From: Nocardioides yefusunii
GTDB taxonomy: Bacteria; Actinomycetota; Actinomycetes; Propionibacteriales; Nocardioidaceae
Assembly (NCBI RefSeq): GCF_004014875.1
Contig: NZ_CP034929.1
Coordinates: 2,790,001-2,854,000, forward strand
Reading direction: 5' to 3'
DNA: 64,000 bases
A program made the position numbers and the translations under genes. The notes under the pieces are model-generated. The model did no database searches, was not told the origin of the DNA, and worked only from the letters and a program-made list of their open reading frames with translations. Below, piece by piece: positions 15,686 through 23,176 of the stretch (its first letter is position 1; every line of letters starts with the position of its first letter).

Positions 15686-16492
15686 TCATGGCTGCTCCTC
15701 TGCGTAGCGCAGTCCGCTGGCGCTGCTGCTCGAGAGCGCTGACCAGCCCGCTCTCACCAGACCCTTCCCGTCGCCCACCACCTTCTTGGCAAGGTCGAGC
15801 ATCACGTCGTCGACCTGGCCGAGGAGTCCCAGGATCGCGTCGTCGAGGCCCCTCAGCAGCAGGATCACGGCGTCGTAGGTCTTCCGCAGATTCGCGGCTT
15901 CCTTCGCGGCGTCGGCAGCAGTGGCGAACGTGGCCGCCGCCTGTCCCACTACGGGCACGAAACCCGCGAGGGAGAAGTTCCGGACCGCTTTCACGATCAG
16001 GTCGCTGATGACGGATCGGATGAGACTCCGTACGGCGTCCACGGCCATCGCCACACGTTCCAGAGACGCGGCCTCAGACTCCAGCATTCGCGCGAGCGCA
16101 CGCGTGGCGCCCAGAGTCGCGGCGCGCGCCACCGCATGGGGTCCTGCGGCCTCTCCGGTCCACAGTGTCGCGCCGTGCACGTTCTCCTGCTCGACCACGG
16201 CCAGTGACGCTGCCGACGAGGCGAATGTGGCCGAGAAGCTCCTCACCGCGTCTGGAGATCCGCCCAGGGAGTCGAGCCAGTGATCTAGCGGGTACATGTG
16301 TTCGATCAACCAGCTGACACCGAACGAGGCAGCGGTGTCCACCGCGGCGCCCTTCACGAACAGTCCCACGACGTCAAGCCCCGACGAGGCGAGGTCGAGC
16401 ATGCCGGGCAACGCGTCGCCCTTGTCCAGCGACTCAGCTCCGCTGTAGAGCGCTGCCGCCGGAGTACCTGCGAAGAAGTCGACCATCTCCAT
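15686..16492 (-). CDS. Putative type VII secretion-like effector or WXG100-related protein
   Basis: 268 residues from the ATG at 16492, which sits one base past the upstream stop (TGACATG). The N-terminal 60 residues have hydrophobic helices. The middle (about 75-140) is an Ala-rich helical region with ATLWTGEAA, resembling a WxG turn between two helices as in WXG100 proteins. The C-terminal half has two more hydrophobic helices (FSLAGFVPVVGQAAATFATAAD). I do not recognise a toxin domain. It is the third gene of a tightly coupled trio after a YbaB-like and an EspC-like gene, and the trio resembles ESX-substrate cassettes. No ESX core genes lie in the window. Confidence 0.6.
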   Translation of the reverse strand: MEMVDFFAGTPAAALYSGAESLDKGDALPGMLDLASSGLDVVGLFVKGAAVDTAASFGVSWLIEHMYPLDHWLDSLGGSPDAVRSFSATFASSAASLAVVEQENVHGATLWTGEAAGPHAVARAATLGATRALARMLESEAASLERVAMAVDAVRSLIRSVISDLIVKAVRNFSLAGFVPVVGQAAATFATAADAAKEAANLRKTYDAVILLLRGLDDAILGLLGQVDDVMLDLAKKVVGDGKGLVRAGWSALSSSSASGLRYAEEQP

Positions 16493-16493
16493 G

Positions 16494-16841
16494 TCAGTTG
16501 CCCACCTGGGGAACGTCCACTCCATCCACCCGGACTGTCAGCGCCTCGATCCTGTGTGCCACGCGCCGGTCGACCTCGACATGGTCCTGGGCAGTGGCCA
16601 CCAACGCCGAGGCGATGCGACCCCAGAGCTCGCCCACTGCCCCGATCGCGTCAGCGACCTCCTCGGTCGAACGGTTGACGGTTCCCACCAGCGTCCTGCC
16701 AATGAACCCCATGTCAGAGGAACCCAACGACGCCCCACGCACCCGCGCTGCCGCTTCAGCGCAGGTTCCCGCGTGCCCATCGTTCGCCTTCGCCTCCCGC
16801 CGGAGCACACCGGGGTCGAGACGGATCTGGCCCGCGCTCAT
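16494..16841 (-). CDS. EspC-like / type VII secretion target small helical protein
   Basis: 115 residues. The ATG at 16841 overlaps the stop of the YbaB-like gene (ATGA), indicating translational coupling. The sequence is two long helices: IRLDPGVLRREAKANDGHAGTCAEAAARVRG, then EEVADAIGAVGELWGRIASALVATAQDHVEVDRRVAHRIEALT. This is the size and form of ESX-associated EspC-type proteins, which are small secreted helical hairpins. The identification is by shape and context only. It probably pairs with one of the neighbouring products. Confidence 0.62.
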   Translation of the reverse strand: MSAGQIRLDPGVLRREAKANDGHAGTCAEAAARVRGASLGSSDMGFIGRTLVGTVNRSTEEVADAIGAVGELWGRIASALVATAQDHVEVDRRVAHRIEALTVRVDGVDVPQVGN

Positions 16842-17233
16842 GAGGCGCCCTGCCCGTTCGCACGCTCGATCCCGAAGCGGGCCGCCATGTCGTCCAGGCT
16901 GGAGAGGACCACGGGGTCGTCCTCGCCCCACGTCTCGACGGTGACGGCGCGAGCCGCGGCCATGACGTCGGTGAGCGCAGCCCGCAGCGCGAACTGGACC
17001 GCGTGGGCCAACGTCGCCGGCGCGGTGCCGCGAGTGGCGTCGTCGAACCGGATGTCGGTGAGCATCCCGCCGGCGTCGACGATGACGTGGACACCGCGGT
17101 ACGAGCCCCGTCCGCGCAGGCGGGTGATCCGGTCGGCGTGGGCACGAGCCCGGACGACGGCTGCCTCGGCGCGAGCCATCTGTTCGTCCAGCGTGCGGGT
17201 CATGTCGGCAGCAGCGTCGCGTGTGGTCTCCAT
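16838..17233 (-). CDS. YbaB/EbfC-family protein
   Basis: 131 residues from the ATG at 17233. The long helix MTRTLDEQMARAEAAVVRARAHADRIT is followed by the beta segment YRGVHVIVDAGGMLTDIRFDD and a terminal helix, the layout of YbaB/EbfC proteins. Classical YbaB is a nucleoid-associated DNA binder encoded beside recR. Here the gene instead heads a trio with EspC-like and WXG-like genes, an arrangement seen at type VII secretion loci, where the role of the YbaB-like protein is uncertain. Confidence 0.7.
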   Translation of the reverse strand: METTRDAAADMTRTLDEQMARAEAAVVRARAHADRITRLRGRGSYRGVHVIVDAGGMLTDIRFDDATRGTAPATLAHAVQFALRAALTDVMAAARAVTVETWGEDDPVVLSSLDDMAARFGIERANGQGAS

Positions 17234-17379
17234 GCGCCCACCATGGCCCCGCACTCCCCCGGCCCGCTGGCGTCATCCACAGGAGGGCCCTCGTCTCCCG
17301 TCTGTGGATGCACCGCGGCAGGTGACGACCTCGCGTGCGCCAACGATCAGGGCATTAACCGCACTCCGTAGGCACCCAC

Positions 17380-17685
17380 TCACTCGCAAGCGGGGTCGAC
17401 GTAGGAGAAGCCGCCCATGGCGCGGTCCATGATCTGTTCGTGGCAGTCTTCTGGCCGCTCAGGCTTCGTCAATTCTGAGACCCAGGCAAGCACGTACAGC
17501 GCCGCCAAGATGCCGCCCATGACGCCGAGGAGGATCTTCCACGTCGACGGGCCGCCACTTTTAACGGGTTTGGGCATCCGCTGCCCGAATGCTTCGCCGT
17601 CCCAGTAGATCAGCGAGGAATCGTCATCCGGATCCGGATACCAACCCTTCTTGAGTTGGGTCGGCTGCTCGTCACTTGTCCCCAT
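17380..17685 (-). CDS. DUF2510-domain single-pass membrane protein
   Basis: 101 residues from the ATG at 17685; the frame opens at 17727. The N-terminal DUF2510 pattern KKGWYPDPDDDSSLIYWDGEAFGQR is followed by one membrane helix (WKILLGVMGGILAALYVLAWV) and a short tail containing two cysteines (PEDCHEQIM, VDPACE). DUF2510 is common in actinobacterial membrane proteins and of unknown function. The region is less GC-rich than its surroundings and is bracketed by a tRNA gene and the type VII-like trio, so it could be recently acquired. Confidence 0.7.
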   Translation of the reverse strand: MGTSDEQPTQLKKGWYPDPDDDSSLIYWDGEAFGQRMPKPVKSGGPSTWKILLGVMGGILAALYVLAWVSELTKPERPEDCHEQIMDRAMGGFSYVDPACE

Positions 17686-17780
17686 GAGCGAACACGGTAG
17701 ATATACAAGGACAAGGACGGGATCCATTCCAGAATCGCGCTGACGGACAGCATGTGGCGGTGCTCAACGTCTCGATGCAC

Positions 17781-17818
17781 GAAACCCCGCCATCCTGTCT
17801 GCACAGGATGACGGGGTT
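17781..17818 (-). terminator. Terminator of tRNA-Arg
   Basis: A 16-bp stem with one G-T pair and a 4-base loop, ending in GTTTC on the minus strand, directly downstream of the tRNA. Confidence 0.85.
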
Positions 17819-17830
17819 CGATCGTGGTGG

Positions 17831-17903
17831 TGCCCCAGGCAAGAGTCGAACTTGCGACCTTTCGCTTAGGAGGCGGCTGCTCTATCCACTGAGCTACTGG
17901 GGC
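17831..17903 (-). tRNA. tRNA-Arg (anticodon CCT)
   Basis: 73 bases. The acceptor GCCCCAG/CTGGGGC is perfect, with discriminator A, D arm GCTC-AGTGGATA-GAGC, anticodon loop CTCCTAA, T stem GCAAG/CTTGC and T loop TTCGACT. The anticodon stem GCCGC/GCGAA pairs at only three of five positions (27-43 and 28-42 are mismatched). CCA is not encoded. It reads AGG, a rare codon here. Confidence 0.92.
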
Positions 17904-17978
17904 GTGACGTCGCGCGAGCGCGTACGTCGGGGACATCTTGCCACCTCCGACCCTCTCCACGCCCGTCGGCTCGGGACG

Positions 17979-17984
17979 TAGCCT
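17979..17984 (+). promoter_or_regulatory. -10 element of a probable leaderless promoter
   Basis: TAGCCT ends six bases before the ATG of the DUF2277 gene. Confidence 0.5.
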
Positions 17985-17990
17985 GATCAC

Positions 17991-18260
17991 ATGTGCCGCA
18001 ACATCCGTCCGTTGAACAACTTCGCACCGCCCGCGACGGACGAGGAGGTGGCCGCCGCGGCGCTGCAGTTCGTCCGCAAGGTCGCCGGGACCACCCAGCC
18101 CTCGGCCGCGAACCAGGCGGCCTTCGATGCTGCGGTCGAGGAGATCACCCGGGCCACCCGCACGCTGGTGGACTCCCTGGTGACGTCGGCGCCGCCGAAG
18201 GACCGTGAGGTCGAGGCCACCAAGGCGCAGGCCCGCTCAGCAGCCAGGTTCGCGCGATGA
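17991..18260 (+). CDS. DUF2277 family protein
   Basis: 89 residues. The start MCRNIRPLNNFAPPATDEEV is the family hallmark and is followed by a helical body and a basic end. DUF2277 proteins are small, widespread in actinobacteria and uncharacterised. The invariant Cys-Arg-Asn at residues 2-4 is conserved here. The stop overlaps the start of the sirtuin gene (ATGA at 18257-18260), so the two are translationally coupled. Confidence 0.88.
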   Translation: MCRNIRPLNNFAPPATDEEVAAAALQFVRKVAGTTQPSAANQAAFDAAVEEITRATRTLVDSLVTSAPPKDREVEATKAQARSAARFAR

Positions 18261-19114
18261 GCGGCCACTTCGTACCCACCCAGCACGTCGACGTCGTCCG
18301 GGCCCTGGGGATGCTCGCCGAGGGCCCACTGGTGGTGCTCACCGGCGCCGGTCTCTCCACCGACTCCGGCATCCCTGACTACCGCGGGCCGCAGTCGGTA
18401 CCGCGTCAGCCGATGACGTTCTCCGAGTTCGTCGCGACCCCGGAGGCGCGACGTCACTACTGGGCGCGCAGCCACCTGGGTTGGCGTCGGATGGGGGTCG
18501 CGGCCCCCAACGCCGGGCACCGCGCGTTGGCCGCGATCGACCCCGACCTGCTGATCACCCAGAACGTCGACGGGCTGCACGAGGCCGCGGGCTCCCGCAA
18601 CGTCGTCGCCCTGCACGGCCGGGTCAGCGAGGTGATCTGTCTGGGCTGCCGGGAGATCTTCGCCCGCACCCTCGTCCAGGAATGGTTGGAGGCCTTGAAC
18701 CCGGGCTGGGCCGAGGCCCACGCCGACGTCGAGATGCGTCCCGACGGAGACGTCGACCTCGACGAGACCGCCGACTTCGTGGTCCCGCCGTGCCCGTCGT
18801 GCGGTGGCGCGCTCAAGCCACACGTCGTCTTCTTCGGCGAGAACGTCGAGAAGCCGATCGTTCAGCGCTGCTTCGACGCCGTGGACGCCCTCACCACTCC
18901 CGACACCCAGGGCAGGCGTGGCGCACTGCTGGTGGTCGGTTCGTCGTTGACGGTGATGAGCGGACTGCGGTTCGCACGCCGGGCGGCCCGCAACGGCACC
19001 GACCTGGTGGTGGTCAACCGTGGCGCCACCCGCGCCGACGAGATCGCGACCGCAAAACTCGAGACCGGGGCCAGCGAGTTCCTCACTGCCCTGGCGGACG
19101 TGCGGAACCGCTGA
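18257..19114 (+). CDS. NAD-dependent protein deacylase, Sir2 family
   Basis: 285 residues. Sir2 motifs in order are GAGLSTDSGIPDYRG (30-44), TQNVDGLH (about 98), the catalytic His in ALHGRVSEV, a zinc site CLGC...CPSCGG, FFGENV, VVGSSLTVMSG and VVVNRGATRAD. It removes acyl groups from lysines using NAD+ and releases nicotinamide. Length is normal for the class. Translational coupling to DUF2277 suggests a shared function or shared stoichiometry. Confidence 0.93.
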   Translation: MSGHFVPTQHVDVVRALGMLAEGPLVVLTGAGLSTDSGIPDYRGPQSVPRQPMTFSEFVATPEARRHYWARSHLGWRRMGVAAPNAGHRALAAIDPDLLITQNVDGLHEAAGSRNVVALHGRVSEVICLGCREIFARTLVQEWLEALNPGWAEAHADVEMRPDGDVDLDETADFVVPPCPSCGGALKPHVVFFGENVEKPIVQRCFDAVDALTTPDTQGRRGALLVVGSSLTVMSGLRFARRAARNGTDLVVVNRGATRADEIATAKLETGASEFLTALADVRNR

Positions 19115-19162
19115 CCCCGGTCACGGAGTCGAGGCATCGAGCCCCCGTGGAGACGGAGTGGC

Positions 19163-19849
19163 TCAGACGACCTTGACGAAGATGTGGTCGGCCGACTCGT
19201 AGTCGATCTCGGCGGCCTCGCCACCGGAGCCGATCTGGACGCCCTCGGCGGTCGCGATGATCTTGACGGTCTTGTCCGGGACGGCGCCGACGCGACGCAG
19301 GGTCGCCATGAGCTCCTCGTCCTTCTGCAGGTCCTCGGAGATGCGACGCACGTTGACGCGTGCGGAGTCGAAGCTCGCAACCTTGGAGAGCGACGCGACG
19401 CCGTCCATGAAGGACTCGTCGTTCTTCTCCTGGCCCAGCTCCTCCAGACCCGGGATCGGGTTGCCGTACGGCGAGGCGGTGGGGTTGTCGAGGAGCTCGA
19501 GGAGACGACGCTCCACGTTCTCGCTCATGACGTGCTCCCAGCGGCAGGCCTCGGCGTGCACGAGCTCCCAGTCCAGGCCGATGACGTCGGTCAGCAGGCG
19601 CTCGGCGAGGCGGTGCTTGCGCATGACGCGGGTGGCCAGGCGCAGACCCTCCTCGGTCAGCTCGAGGTGGCGGTCGCCCTCGACGGTCAGGAGGCCGTCC
19701 CGCTCCATGCGGGCGACGGTCTGGGACACCGTCGGACCCGACTGGTGCAGGCGCTCGGCGATGCGCGCACGCAGCGGGACGATGCCCTCCTCCACGAGCT
19801 CGTAGATCGTGCGGAGGTACATCTCGGTGGTGTCGATGAGGTCGCTCAC
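19163..19849 (-). CDS. ideR: Iron-dependent repressor, DtxR/IdeR family
   Basis: 228 residues from the GTG at 19849, which aligns with the start of C. diphtheriae DtxR (xDLxDTTEMYLRTIYEL). The winged helix contains ARIAERLHQSGPTVSQTVARMERDGL. The metal sites are intact: Met10 in DTTEMYLR, His79/Glu83/His98-type residues in RKHRLAERLL and VHAEACRWEHVMSE, and the Cys-x2-Glu-His set. The C-terminal SH3-like domain is present (PDKTVKIIATAEGVQIGSGGE). It represses iron uptake when Fe2+-loaded. No iron box is evident next to it. A perfect palindrome lies about 100 bases upstream. Confidence 0.9.
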   Translation of the reverse strand: MSDLIDTTEMYLRTIYELVEEGIVPLRARIAERLHQSGPTVSQTVARMERDGLLTVEGDRHLELTEEGLRLATRVMRKHRLAERLLTDVIGLDWELVHAEACRWEHVMSENVERRLLELLDNPTASPYGNPIPGLEELGQEKNDESFMDGVASLSKVASFDSARVNVRRISEDLQKDEELMATLRRVGAVPDKTVKIIATAEGVQIGSGGEAAEIDYESADHIFVKVV

Positions 19850-19950
19850 TCCCCCATTGTTGCCCACCGCGCCACACCCACGCACCTTGTTGAAGAAGGG
19901 ACTGCTGTGGTGAGACGGACACCGAGCGTGGGCGGGTGACGACTCTCATG

Positions 19951-19969
19951 TTCTGGAACGATTCCAGAA
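19951..19969. promoter_or_regulatory. Perfect palindrome upstream of ideR
   Basis: TTCTGGAA-CGA-TTCCAGAA, with 8-base arms and a 3-base spacer, lies in the 279-base gap between the MarR gene end and ideR start. It has the form of a repressor operator. It does not match the DtxR box (TTAGGTTAGCCTAACCTAA). The rest of the gap holds no gene that I can support. Confidence 0.55.
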
Positions 19970-20128
19970 TGCCTGGGTGAGGCCGGTGACGCTGCAGCCG
20001 CGGCGTCCCCATGGCACCGCGGCCGCAGCCGTCCCCCACACCTTTTCCAGCGCCACGCGAGCGTTCAAGCACCACGCCCACGCCACGCAGAGACTTTCTC
20101 ACCGAGCGCCTTCAGAGAGCGGCCCCGC

Positions 20129-20665
20129 TCAGAAGACGGGAGAACCGGACTCGTCCACCCAGTCGAGCAGCGCGTTGTACTTGCCGAGCAGCCCGACGAA
20201 GGTCTCGAGGTCGGCGTCCTGCCAGCCTTCCATCCCCTCCCGGAGGCGTTCGCGTCGGCCGCGACGCGCCTCCTCCAGTCGGTCACGCGCCTCCTGGGTG
20301 ACGGAGATGATGCTGGCGCGGCGGTCGTCGGGGTCGGCCTCTCGGACCACCAGTCCGAGGTCGCTGAGCAACTGCACCTGACGTGAGACCGCGCCCTTGT
20401 CGATGCTGAAGTGCTCCGCGATCGCCGAGGCCCGCACCGGACCGTTGCAGTTCACGTAGGTCAGGGCCACGTACGACGTCGGCGCCAGATCGGGATGGAT
20501 CCTGACCGCACGAATGGCGATCAGACGTCGAGCACGGCGCACCAGCACCACGACCTGCTGCTCGAGGTCGGTGAGCAGGTCGTCCCGGAAGGCGCCAGCC
20601 GCCCCGGGCTCCTCGACGGCCCCGGACTCCTCGTCGACCCCGTGCTCGACGCGTGAGTCCATCAC
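20129..20665 (-). CDS. MarR-family transcriptional regulator
   Basis: 178 residues starting at GTG 20665 (an ATG follows at once at 20662). The winged helix is SYVALTYVNCNGPVRASAIAEHFSIDKGAVSRQVQLLSDLGLVVREADPDDRRASIISVT, with the DxRxx wing. Its start touches the stop of the DHA2 efflux gene (TGAGTG), so it is the second gene of that operon. The likely role is repression of the efflux operon through the palindromes at 22353-22404, released when a drug-like ligand binds. Confidence 0.9.
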   Translation of the reverse strand: MMDSRVEHGVDEESGAVEEPGAAGAFRDDLLTDLEQQVVVLVRRARRLIAIRAVRIHPDLAPTSYVALTYVNCNGPVRASAIAEHFSIDKGAVSRQVQLLSDLGLVVREADPDDRRASIISVTQEARDRLEEARRGRRERLREGMEGWQDADLETFVGLLGKYNALLDWVDESGSPVF

Positions 20666-22309
20666 TCAGCCCTCGACGGGAGCGGCGTCGGACTTCTTCA
20701 GCTCGACGGGAGCGGCGTCGGGCTTCTTCAACTCGTCGGCCCGCTTCACCGTCGTGCGCAGCGGAACCTCCTTGATGAAGAGGACCAGCACGAACCCGAT
20801 CACGGCGAACGGGACGCTGAACAGGAAGACGTGGCTGACCGCGTCACCGTAGGCGTTCTCGAAGACCAGACGCACCGGCCCCGGGAGTTCGGACAGGTTC
20901 GGCACCGAGTGCGAGGAACCTTCCGAGGCCGCAGCGTCGAGACCGAGCTTGGCCATGCCCTCCGCGACCGCGTCGGAGACCTGGTGCGCCAGCACGGCAC
21001 CCAGAGCGGCGACACCGGCCGAGCCACCGATGGAACGGAAGAACGCCACCAGCGCGGAGGCCGCGCCCATGTCCTTGAACGGGGTGACGTTCTGGACCGC
21101 GAGGACGAGGTTCTGCATCAGCAGACCGACACCCAGACCGAGCAGCAGCATGTAGAGACCGACCACGGCGAGCGGGGTCTCACGGTCGATCGTGGCCAGC
21201 AGAGCCATGCCGGCAGTCATCACGACTCCACCGAGGACCAGGAAGCGCTTCCACTTGCCGGTGGTGGTGATGAGCTTGCCCGAGACCATCGAGGAGACGA
21301 GCGTGCCGCCCACCATGCAGATGCTCATCAGGCCGGCCTTGGTGGGCGTCATGCCGCGCGAGAGCTGGAAGTACTGGCTCAGGTAGACCGAGGAACCGAA
21401 CATCGCGATGCCCACCGCGACGGAGGCGAACGTGGCCAGCACGGTGGTGCGGTCGGCGAACAGACGCAGCGGCAGCACCGGGTCGACGGCGAACTTCGCC
21501 TCGACGAGGACGGCGAGCAGGAGCACGACGATCGAGCCCGCGGCCAGCAGGTAGGAGGTGTTCGAGGCCCAGTCGAACTGGTTGCCCGCCAAGGAGACCC
21601 ACACCAGTAGCAGCGAGACGCCTGCCATCAGCAGGAACGAGCCGAGGTAGTCGATCGTCACCTTCTTCTTGGGGCGCGGCGCGAGGTGCAGGGTGCCCTG
21701 GATCAGGACGAGCGCGATCACGGCCAGCGGCAGAGCCGCGAAGAAGCACCAGCGCCACCCGAGGGTGTCGACCAGCAGACCGCCGACGAGGGGGCCGGCG
21801 ACGGTGGCGGCAGCGAAGACCGAACCGGTGTACCCGGCGTAGCGTCCACGCTCACGCGGCGGGACCATCGAGGCGATGACGACCTGGATCAGCGCGGTGA
21901 GACCACCGATGCCGATGCCCTGGACGACGCGGGCGCCGATGAGGACCTTCATGTCGTCGGCCAGACCGGCACCCAAGGATCCGACGGCGAAGATGACCAG
22001 GGCGATCTGCACGAGCTTCTTCTGGTCGAAGAGGTCGGCGAGCTTGCCCCAGATCGGGGTGGTCGCGGTCATCGCCAGCAGTGTGCCGACGACGACCCAC
22101 GTGTAACCGGTCTGGGTGCCGTCGAGCGCGGTCACGATCGGCGGGAGCGCGTTGTTGACGATCGTCGACGACGTCATGGCCGCGAACATGCCGAGCAGCA
22201 GGCCGCTCATGGCCTGGAGGATCTGCTTGTGCGTCATGGGGGCGCCGTCGCCGGCGAGGACGCCCGGCGGGGGGCCGGAGGGCGCCGCGGGGGCAGAGGG
22301 TGTGGACAC
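20666..22309 (-). CDS. DHA2-family (14-helix) MFS drug efflux transporter
   Basis: 547 residues from GTG 22309. There are fourteen hydrophobic helices with motif A GKLADLFDQKKL, motif C-type GSVFAAATVAGPLVGGLLVDTLGWRWCFF, and MSSTIVNNALP in helix 1, characteristic of EmrB/QacA-type proton antiporters. Substrates are unknown. The cytosolic C-terminus ends in a duplicated segment (ELKKPDAAPV, ELKKSDAAPV) from a 30-base tandem repeat. It is first in an operon with the MarR gene and is preceded by several palindromes. Multidrug export with local MarR control is the likely role. Confidence 0.92.
   Translation of the reverse strand: MSTPSAPAAPSGPPPGVLAGDGAPMTHKQILQAMSGLLLGMFAAMTSSTIVNNALPPIVTALDGTQTGYTWVVVGTLLAMTATTPIWGKLADLFDQKKLVQIALVIFAVGSLGAGLADDMKVLIGARVVQGIGIGGLTALIQVVIASMVPPRERGRYAGYTGSVFAAATVAGPLVGGLLVDTLGWRWCFFAALPLAVIALVLIQGTLHLAPRPKKKVTIDYLGSFLLMAGVSLLLVWVSLAGNQFDWASNTSYLLAAGSIVVLLLAVLVEAKFAVDPVLPLRLFADRTTVLATFASVAVGIAMFGSSVYLSQYFQLSRGMTPTKAGLMSICMVGGTLVSSMVSGKLITTTGKWKRFLVLGGVVMTAGMALLATIDRETPLAVVGLYMLLLGLGVGLLMQNLVLAVQNVTPFKDMGAASALVAFFRSIGGSAGVAALGAVLAHQVSDAVAEGMAKLGLDAAASEGSSHSVPNLSELPGPVRLVFENAYGDAVSHVFLFSVPFAVIGFVLVLFIKEVPLRTTVKRADELKKPDAAPVELKKSDAAPVEG
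20672..20731 (-). repeat. In-frame 30-bp tandem duplication at the efflux gene 3' end
   Basis: Two 30-base units differing at two positions encode repeated (E/D)LKKxDAAPV segments at the cytosolic C-terminus. Confidence 0.85.
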
Positions 22310-22352
22310 GGGAACTCATTTCTGGGCTACGGCGGCCGGGCCGCTGCTGCAC

Positions 22353-22376
22353 GGACAACGGTTGTCCGAGACAACC
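22353..22376. promoter_or_regulatory. Overlapping palindromes, candidate MarR operator 1
   Basis: GGACAAC-G-GTTGTCC (22353-22367) overlaps GGTTGTC-CGA-GACAACC (22360-22376), giving three alternating half sites GTTGTC/GACAAC just upstream of the efflux gene. Confidence 0.7.
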
Positions 22377-22381
22377 ACATG

Positions 22382-22404
22382 AAAGGTTGCCACAAACAAC
22401 CTTT
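22382..22404. promoter_or_regulatory. Palindrome, candidate MarR operator 2
   Basis: AAAGGTTG-N7-CAACCTTT is a perfect 8-base inverted repeat sharing the GGTTG core with the neighbouring palindromes, and probably spans the efflux promoter. Confidence 0.65.
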
Positions 22405-22522
22405 TTCTCCAAGGTCGCCGCGCGCCCCGACCTGCAGGGACACGTACCCCATGTGATCGTGACCTGGCTCACTTGAGGTGACGATTTGTTACACACCCCA
22501 CCTCGGGGGGTACCTACAAGAG

Positions 22523-23176
22523 GTGCAGAAGATTCGGGTCTTCCTGCTCGACGACCACGCGATCGTCCGCCACGGCCTCCGAGCACTCCTCGAGGCCGAA
22601 CCGGACATCGAGGTCGTCGGCGAAGCAGGCAACGTGGTTGACGGTCTTTCCGGCGTGCTCGAGCACCGGCCGGACGTGGCTCTCCTCGACGCCAGGCTGC
22701 CTGACGGCTCAGGCGTGGACGTGGCGCGTGTGGTCTCCGCCCAGGCTCCCGAGGTCCGGATGCTGATGCTCAGCTCCTACGACGACGAACCCACCCTCGT
22801 CGCCGCGTTCTCCGCCGGCGTCCACGGCTACGTGCTCAAGCAGATCGCCGCCGAGAAGCTGCTCAGCGGCATCCGCGACGTCGCCGCCGGCAAGTCCCTC
22901 GTCGCTCCCGCCGTCGCGGCGCGGATGATGGACCGGATCCGTCGTCAGGACCAGGCCGAGAAGCAGCAGAGTCCCACGCTCGAGAACCTCACGCCCCAGC
23001 AGCAGCGGATCCTGCGTCTGATCGGCGAGGGCCTCACCAACCGCGAGATCGGTGCTCAGCTGTTCCTGGCCGAGAAGACGATCAAGAACAACGTCACGGC
23101 TCTCCTGGCTGCGCTCGGGGTCTCCCGGCGCACCCAGGCCGCGGTCATCGCCGCGCAGCTGTGGAAGCAGTCCTGA
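22523..23176 (+). CDS. NarL/DosR-like response regulator
   Basis: 217 residues from the GTG at 22523, with a run of six G eleven bases upstream. The receiver domain has RVFLLDDHAIVRHGLRALLEAEP (acidic pair), the phospho-acceptor Asp in DVALLDARLPDGSG and Lys in GYVLKQI. The LuxR-type helix-turn-helix is NLTPQQQRILRLIGEGLTNREIGAQLFLAEKTIKNNVTALLAALGVSRRTQAAV. It resembles DevR/DosR in both domains. No histidine kinase is adjacent. The 3' end overlaps the convergent cheR gene by 32 bases. Confidence 0.88.
   Translation: MQKIRVFLLDDHAIVRHGLRALLEAEPDIEVVGEAGNVVDGLSGVLEHRPDVALLDARLPDGSGVDVARVVSAQAPEVRMLMLSSYDDEPTLVAAFSAGVHGYVLKQIAAEKLLSGIRDVAAGKSLVAPAVAARMMDRIRRQDQAEKQQSPTLENLTPQQQRILRLIGEGLTNREIGAQLFLAEKTIKNNVTALLAALGVSRRTQAAVIAAQLWKQS

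Noticed and set aside
17754..17981. 75-residue frame containing GKSRTCDLSLRRRLLYPLSYWG
   Set aside because: Antisense reading of tRNA-Arg, a frequent spurious annotation in actinobacteria.
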